Part shown: piece by piece, positions 5,780-9,921 of the stretch
How the letters are laid out: each line of letters begins with the position of its first letter
Numbering within the stretch: position 1 is the stretch's first letter
Assembly: GCA_029862285.1 (NCBI GenBank)
Contig: JAOTXR010000043.1
Coordinates: 1 to 9,921, forward strand
Length of the DNA: 9,921 bases
Direction: 5' to 3'
Source: Gammaproteobacteria bacterium
GTDB lineage: Bacteria > Pseudomonadota > Gammaproteobacteria > Steroidobacterales > JABDKV01
The notes under the pieces: generated by a model
Seen by the model: only the letters and a program-made list of their open reading frames with translations
Told to the model about the DNA's origin: nothing
Databases searched by the model: none
Program-made: the position numbers and the translations under genes

Positions 5780-7834
5780 CTAAGCCGTGCTCGCGTTCAA
5801 TGTGCGGCGATACTGGTAAATTATGACCGCAACCAGGGCAGTAATACCCAGCACCGGGGCCAACCCGAATCCCCCTATCACCGGCAGCGGCATCACAAAC
5901 GCCGCGATAATAGCGATCAACACGCCCATGAGAGCTTCGCCGGTGATCAGGCCTGAAGCAAGTAGCATGCCGGTGTTTTCACGTTGCTGACGTAACGCGG
6001 CAGGCGCTGAAGCGGACTGCCTCTTGACCAGCCAGGCGATTACACCACCGATAAAAATAGGCACCGATAATCCCAGCGGCAGGTAAACACCCACGGCAAC
6101 GGCAAGCACCGGGAAACGGAAAGATGAGCCGCGCGCCTCCTGGATCTTGTCGAGGATGATCAACAACACAGCCAGGGCAAATCCAATATAAATAAATAAC
6201 CAATCGATGCCGGCGCCAAAGATGCCACTGGCCAGTGCCTGCATCAGACCGGCCTGAGGCGCTGCCAGGAACTGGGCACCGGGATTAGTAGGGCTGGTCC
6301 GGCCGATGCCATAACCGGCATCGAGCACCTGCAGTACGAACGGAATAACCATCGCTGCGGCAATGACCCCTACCAGCTGAAATAACTGCTGGCGCCAGGG
6401 TGTGGAGCCGACGATGTGTCCACACTTGAGATCCTGCATGTTGTCGCCGGCTATAGCCGCGGCCGAGCAGATCAACCCGGCCAGGTAGATCACCGCGATC
6501 GGTCCCAATGTCGCGGCCAAACCTTCATTTCCCATAATTTGCAGTAGCAGCAATGCCGACACCACAACGGTCGCGATGGTCACGCCGGAAATCGGGTTGT
6601 TGGAACTGCCAACCAGCCCTGCCATGTAGCCGGCCACCGAAGAGAAAATGAAACCGAATACAATCATCAGCACAGTCATGATGGAAGCGATCAAGACCTT
6701 GTCGGGGTAATCGGCCAGCGCATAATGAAAGATCAAATAGATCGGCAAGATCATTACCAACACGACCACAGCGACAATGTTGATCGGTGTATCGAATTCC
6801 GTGCGCGTAACGGCAGAAGCGCCTGATTCCCTGCTTAGCTTATAGGCACTCAGGCTGGCCTTGACGCCGGCGACCAGAGGTTTCGATAACGCAATCAACG
6901 ACCAGAGTCCACCGATCATCATCGCACCAACACCGATACGCCGCGCCTGCTGCCAGGAGGCACCTGCCAATGCTCCCCAGTCGGCCGCGGTCATATCTGC
7001 CCAGGCCTTCGCAGCATCGATACCGGCCGCGGCAGTAATTGCCTCGTTATTGAATGCCCAGTTAACCGGCACGGTAATAAGCGTCCCAATAGCGCCACCG
7101 AGAAAAACCAGCATCGCGATGTTCAGGCCAACGATATATCCGACACCGATCAATGCGGGGCTCAGGTTTACGTTTCCCATAAACAAGTACTTGCCGCCGA
7201 AGAATGCCTTCGTCGTAGCGACGGCGCCGGCGAAAAATCCGATACCGGATTCGAGCAGCTTGAACACCGCGCCGATGCCTGCCGCCTGTAGCAACAGCCG
7301 GAACCCTGCGTCCGATTCGGCTTTCTCGGAGGTGTGATGGGATGCATCCGTCTCGATACCGCCGGTTTTCAATACTTCGGCTGTTGCGACGCCCTCGGGG
7401 TATCTTAGTTTTGCCTCGACTATGAGCGCACGACGCAACGGGATAGTGAATGCCACGCCCATGATACCGCCGACGATCGCAATCGCGACTATCGGACCGT
7501 AACTATAGCCACCCCACGCACCCATCATGACCAGGGCGGGAATAGTAAAGATGATGCCCGCAACCAGTGATTCGCCAGCTGAAGCTGACGTTTGCACCAT
7601 GTTGTTTTCCAGTATGTTGGAGCTGGGGAATAGCCGCAGAACACCCATCGATACTGCCGCGGCCGGTATCGACGCCGAGACGGTCAACCCCACCAGCAAT
7701 CCAATGTATGCGTTGGCCGCGGCCAGTAACATCGACAAAATTGCACCGAGCACAATCGCTTTGCCGGTAATCTCGGCCAGACTGCGTTCCGGCGCGACCA
7801 GCGGTGGAGGCAGTGTATTGGTATTGTCAGCCAC
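5780..7834 (-). CDS. OPT-family oligopeptide transporter
   Basis: This 684-residue, strongly hydrophobic inner-membrane protein has about 14-16 predicted helices. Signature segments of the prokaryotic oligopeptide transporter family are present: NIYxGL-like NAYIGLLVGLT (41-51), NNMVQTSASAGES (77-89), RYPEGVATAEVLK (144-156), and AGDNMQDLKCGHIVGSTPWRQQ-type sequence in the second half. Family members are proton-coupled importers of small peptides or peptide-like metal chelates; the substrate cannot be read here. The length suits a complete protein and no frameshift is seen. The start is GTG at 7834, with GGGAGA six bases upstream. The neighbouring minus-strand gene is an ACE-like peptidase that would release dipeptides, which suggests peptide scavenging. 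It may be controlled from the palindrome-bearing divergent spacer upstream. Confidence 0.95.
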   Translation of the reverse strand: MADNTNTLPPPLVAPERSLAEITGKAIVLGAILSMLLAAANAYIGLLVGLTVSASIPAAAVSMGVLRLFPSSNILENNMVQTSASAGESLVAGIIFTIPALVMMGAWGGYSYGPIVAIAIVGGIMGVAFTIPLRRALIVEAKLRYPEGVATAEVLKTGGIETDASHHTSEKAESDAGFRLLLQAAGIGAVFKLLESGIGFFAGAVATTKAFFGGKYLFMGNVNLSPALIGVGYIVGLNIAMLVFLGGAIGTLITVPVNWAFNNEAITAAAGIDAAKAWADMTAADWGALAGASWQQARRIGVGAMMIGGLWSLIALSKPLVAGVKASLSAYKLSRESGASAVTRTEFDTPINIVAVVVLVMILPIYLIFHYALADYPDKVLIASIMTVLMIVFGFIFSSVAGYMAGLVGSSNNPISGVTIATVVVSALLLLQIMGNEGLAATLGPIAVIYLAGLICSAAAIAGDNMQDLKCGHIVGSTPWRQQLFQLVGVIAAAMVIPFVLQVLDAGYGIGRTSPTNPGAQFLAAPQAGLMQALASGIFGAGIDWLFIYIGFALAVLLIILDKIQEARGSSFRFPVLAVAVGVYLPLGLSVPIFIGGVIAWLVKRQSASAPAALRQQRENTGMLLASGLITGEALMGVLIAIIAAFVMPLPVIGGFGLAPVLGITALVAVIIYQYRRTLNASTA

Positions 7835-7840
7835 GGCGAG

Positions 7841-7846
7841 TCTCCC
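7841..7846 (-). promoter_or_regulatory. Ribosome binding site of the OPT gene (GTG start)
   Basis: GGGAGA on the minus strand, six bases before GTG 7834, supports this non-ATG start. Confidence 0.7.
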
Positions 7847-7897
7847 AGCTTTTTCCCAGTAACCTGCGAATACTACAGGTACCCGACTGCTTGTTGA

Positions 7898-7903
7898 ATA
7901 ATA
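7898..7903 (-). promoter_or_regulatory. Candidate -10 element for the OPT gene
   Basis: TATTAT on the minus strand matches the -10 consensus at five of six bases within the AT-rich stretch 7891-7910. No recognisable -35 box lies 16-18 bp upstream (the region reads CCACCG). A promoter here would need an activator or be weak. The implied start is near 7891, giving a leader of about 57 nt. Confidence 0.3.
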
Positions 7904-7930
7904 ATCATTAGCTCTGGTGGCGGTGGCCTG

Positions 7931-7945
7931 TGAGACACTGTCTCA
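7931..7945. promoter_or_regulatory. Perfect 7-1-7 palindrome, probable regulator binding site
   Basis: TGAGACA-C-TGTCTCA is a perfect inverted repeat with a one-base centre. It lies in the divergent spacer between the OPT gene and the small membrane-protein gene, 37 bases before the latter's GTG start. As RNA it would leave too small a loop for the full stem, so binding by a dimeric protein is likelier than a hairpin. If the candidate OPT -10 box is right, the centre is near -47 of that promoter, where an activator often sits. The binding protein is unknown. Confidence 0.5.
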
Positions 7946-7970
7946 GCGGGTTCCAGCCATTCAACCGCGA

Positions 7971-7976
7971 AGGAGA
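7971..7976 (+). promoter_or_regulatory. Strong ribosome binding site of the small membrane protein
   Basis: AGGAGA (AAGGAGA counting the preceding A) six bases before GTG 7983. It fixes the start at 7983 rather than the upstream in-frame ATG 7917, whose extension would be a polar Arg-rich leader running through the palindrome. Confidence 0.8.
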
Positions 7977-7982
7977 AGTGAC

Positions 7983-8213
7983 GTGAAAAATCTATCGCAA
8001 GTACTGTTCTGGTTCGGCATCATCGCCATCCCGTTGTCTTGGGCGGCATGGTTTTTCGCCCCTGAGATCGGCAGGGAAGTAATGGCGACAATTGAGGACC
8101 CGGCGCTGCAACTCGTCATGGAAGAGGCGCATCGCGAGCGCTGGGGTATCTATGTCGGGCATTGGGCACCGACGCTGCTGATTCTCAGCTATATCCTGAA
8201 ATCGAACAGCTAG
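7983..8213 (+). CDS. Small two-helix membrane protein, hypothetical
   Basis: The 76-residue product is not one I recognise. Helix one spans about residues 4-26 (VLFWFGIIAIPLSWAAWFF core). A polar amphipathic stretch follows (27-53, with EDPALQLVMEEAHRERW), then a second membrane helix at about 54-72 (IYVGHWAPTLLILSYIL). It ends KSNS. The GTG start has a near-ideal ribosome site. It is transcribed away from the OPT gene and towards the ACE-like peptidase gene, so it belongs to neither operon but may share control with OPT through the divergent spacer. Trp, Phe and charged residues are placed as in a real membrane protein, and the strong ribosome site argues against a chance reading frame. Function is unknown. 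Confidence 0.75.
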   Translation: MKNLSQVLFWFGIIAIPLSWAAWFFAPEIGREVMATIEDPALQLVMEEAHRERWGIYVGHWAPTLLILSYILKSNS

Positions 8214-8225
8214 GGGATATCGCGA

Positions 8226-8287
8226 CCTGCGAGAGCAGGCTCAGCCGTACGTAGTGTGCGCTGTGTGCACCATAGCGTCCGGTGCAC
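8226..8287. other. Two small hairpins in the convergent spacer
   Basis: CCTGC-GAGA-GCAGG (8226-8239) is a 5-bp stem closed by a GNRA-type tetraloop. GTGCACC (8265-8271) and GGTGCAC (8281-8287) form a 7-bp stem with a 9-nt loop. On the plus strand the second is followed by AAAAA rather than T, and on the minus strand the T-run comes before it, so neither is a standard intrinsic terminator. They lie between the convergent small-protein and peptidase genes and may act in transcript ending. Confidence 0.4.
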
Positions 8288-8309
8288 AAAAACGCCTGCC
8301 AATGCCGGT

Positions 8310-9921
8310 TCACCAGCCACACTGGCGCGTGGCGTTTTGTTCCTTTAGCCAGGCCATGAGTGGTGAGTAGTAATCGATGATGGCCGAGGCATCCATCTCG
8401 CGCGAACCGGTCAATGCTTCGAGTGCATCGCGCCATGGCCGACTCTGGCCCATCGCCAGCATGTCCCAGAAACGCGCCCCGGCTTCAGTGCTGCCATAGA
8501 CAGAACACTCGTGCAGTGGGCCTTCGTGACCGGCCTGCTCGCACAAGGCGCGCTGAAACTGGTACTGCACGATGAATGACAGGAAATAACGGGTATACGG
8601 AACGTTGCCGGGAATATGGTACTTGGCGCCCGGGTCGAAGTCGTCTTCGCTGCGCTCGACCGGTGGTGCGATACCCTGATACTGGGTGCGTAAAGACCAC
8701 CAGTCTTTATTAAAGTCCTCGGGGCTGGTACGACCGGAGAAAACATCCCAGCGCCACTGATCGACCAGTTTGGACCACGGAAAAAAAGCGATTCGATCCA
8801 GCGCCGATTTCATCTGTTGATTGATCAAAGCTTTTTCGTCGACTTCAAAACTGTCTACAAGCCCGATCTCTTGCAGGAACGCGGGTGTCATCGACAGTAG
8901 CACTGTATCGCCGATCGCTTCATGGAAACCGTCGTGAGCGCCGCCATGGTAAACCTCGGACAAATCACGATAGGCGAGATAATAATAGATATGGCCAAGC
9001 TCGTGGAAAATCGTGCGCAGATCTTCTTCATTGATCTGAGTGCACATCTTCATACGCACATCGAGATCGCCGTCCATCGGCCAGGCGCTGGCGTGACACA
9101 CAACCTCACGATCCCGGGGGCGCGTAAACATCGAGTAATCCCAGAATGTGTCAGGGAGTGTCGGCATGCCGAGCGAGACATAAAAATCTTCGGCCTGCTT
9201 GACCATTTGCTCGACGCTGTAGTCCCTGGCAAGCATGGCAGCGTCGACATCAAGGCTGGACGTACCGGAATAGGGCTCGACCAACTCGTATATTTCACCC
9301 CAGTTCTGCGACCACATGTTACCCAGCAGGTGGGCCGGGATAGGCGAGTCTTGTGGCACCCGATCTGCGCCATAGAACTCACCAAGCTCAGCCCGCACGT
9401 AACAGTGCAGTTCGTCGTATAACGGCTTGACCTGCTGCCACAGGCGCTCGACTTCCTGTTCGAATTCGTCGGCACTCATGTCGTAACCCGAGCGCCACAT
9501 CACGCCCAGGTTGTCGTAACCGAGTTCGGCGGCGCCTTCATTGGTCAATTCGGCAAAACGCTGGTAATCGGCACGCATCGGTGGCGATATCGTGCGCCAG
9601 CCTGCCCATGCGGTACGCAACTGATCGTAGTCGCGATTGGTTGCCATCAGCCGCACGAGCTCGTCGAGTTTCTTGCAGGAATCTTCGCCACCTGGGCAGA
9701 ACTCGCCCTTGGCATAAGTCGAGCTCAGGCGTTGCGCGATCTCTGCCAGCTCCTTGCGCTTCGCATCGTCGTTGGGTGCGGGCAGGGACGACCCAAGCTT
9801 GATGAGATTGATCGCGCGTGCAGTTTCATCGTCGAGTTCAACCTTATTGAAACGCTTGGCTTCTTCGATCATCTGGCTGTTGAATGCCAGCTCCTTCTCG
9901 GTGGCACGCGCATTAAGCCAT
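8310..9921 (-). CDS. M2-family peptidyl-dipeptidase (ACE-like zinc metallopeptidase), 5'-truncated by window edge
   Basis: The 536 visible residues carry the gluzincin motif HELGH (8991-9005) and, 28 residues after its first His, the third zinc ligand Glu in GFHEAIGD (8907-8924), the same spacing as His383/His387/Glu411 of human testis ACE. REVVCHASAW precedes it, carrying the substrate-binding His-Ala pair, and KYHIPGNVPYTRYF follows, keeping the Lys, Tyr and Arg that in ACE bind the substrate carboxylate (Lys511, Tyr520) and chloride (Arg522). The enzyme should remove C-terminal dipeptides from peptides. The frame stays open upstream of the internal ATG at 9872 to the window end, so that ATG is not the start; perhaps 60-90 residues, usually including a signal or lipoprotein peptide, are missing. 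Bacterial relatives are usually periplasmic or extracellular. The nearby OPT carrier could take up products. Confidence 0.95.
   Translation of the reverse strand, partial: WLNARATEKELAFNSQMIEEAKRFNKVELDDETARAINLIKLGSSLPAPNDDAKRKELAEIAQRLSSTYAKGEFCPGGEDSCKKLDELVRLMATNRDYDQLRTAWAGWRTISPPMRADYQRFAELTNEGAAELGYDNLGVMWRSGYDMSADEFEQEVERLWQQVKPLYDELHCYVRAELGEFYGADRVPQDSPIPAHLLGNMWSQNWGEIYELVEPYSGTSSLDVDAAMLARDYSVEQMVKQAEDFYVSLGMPTLPDTFWDYSMFTRPRDREVVCHASAWPMDGDLDVRMKMCTQINEEDLRTIFHELGHIYYYLAYRDLSEVYHGGAHDGFHEAIGDTVLLSMTPAFLQEIGLVDSFEVDEKALINQQMKSALDRIAFFPWSKLVDQWRWDVFSGRTSPEDFNKDWWSLRTQYQGIAPPVERSEDDFDPGAKYHIPGNVPYTRYFLSFIVQYQFQRALCEQAGHEGPLHECSVYGSTEAGARFWDMLAMGQSRPWRDALEALTGSREMDASAIIDYYSPLMAWLKEQNATRQCGW

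Noticed and set aside
6861..7337. 158-codon plus-strand frame inside the OPT gene
   Set aside because: Its Pro/Ala/Ile-rich composition is what results from reading hydrophobic membrane-protein codons backwards; no ribosome site.
7917..7982. Upstream in-frame ATG start for the small membrane protein
   Set aside because: It would translate through the palindrome and ribosome site and add an Arg-rich polar leader; the GTG at 7983 has the much better ribosome site.
8265..8287. Intrinsic terminator for the small membrane-protein gene
   Set aside because: The stem is followed by A residues on the plus strand and preceded by T residues on the minus strand, so the U-run is on the wrong side for either gene.
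8922..9422. 166-codon plus-strand frame inside the M2 peptidase gene
   Set aside because: It is antisense to the zinc-binding core of a well-conserved enzyme; no independent support.
9870..9872. ATG at 9872 as start of the M2 peptidase
   Set aside because: The frame remains open upstream to the window edge with peptide sequence (WLNARATEKEL) that fits the family, so the true start lies outside.

Overview
The window carries seven genes, two of them cut by its ends, on both strands at about 55% G+C by eye. Dense packing, Shine-Dalgarno sites, frequent GTG/TTG starts and protein relationships (a YedA-like exporter, a PyrB-type carbamoyltransferase, a bacterial ACE-like M2 peptidase, a prokaryotic OPT transporter) suggest a free-living, non-enteric proteobacterium, most likely gammaproteobacterial. 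That placement is inference; there is no rRNA or other marker.

Left part (1-2600): a HerA/FtsK-superfamily ATP-binding protein on the minus strand, its C-terminus beyond base 1, is divergent from a gene for an exported, extremely charged protein. That protein has an Asp run, internal heptad-like repeats and a Lys-Trp tail. Downstream lies a long inverted repeat that runs into a 14-bp tandem repeat, and the tandem repeat overlaps the last codons of pyrB.

Middle (2591-5692): pyrB (aspartate carbamoyltransferase, minus strand) is divergent from an esterase-D-like alpha/beta hydrolase. The esterase converges, with only 2 bp between stop codons, on a ten-helix EamA/DMT permease that starts at TTG.

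Right part (5705-9921): a hairpin-rich spacer, an OPT-family peptide transporter (minus), a 76-residue two-helix membrane protein (plus) and the C-terminal ~536 residues of an ACE-like dicarboxypeptidase (minus). The OPT carrier and peptidase fit a peptide-scavenging function, with the peptidase releasing dipeptides and the carrier importing small peptides; this link rests on context only. A perfect 7-1-7 palindrome lies in the divergent OPT/small-protein spacer and looks like a regulator site.

I found no RNA genes, CRISPR array, insertion sequence, phage gene or defence operon. The best candidates for something undescribed are the repeat-rich charged exported protein, the repeat structure at the 3' end of pyrB, and the palindrome at 7931-7945. 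No stretch longer than about 210 bp lacks a gene.
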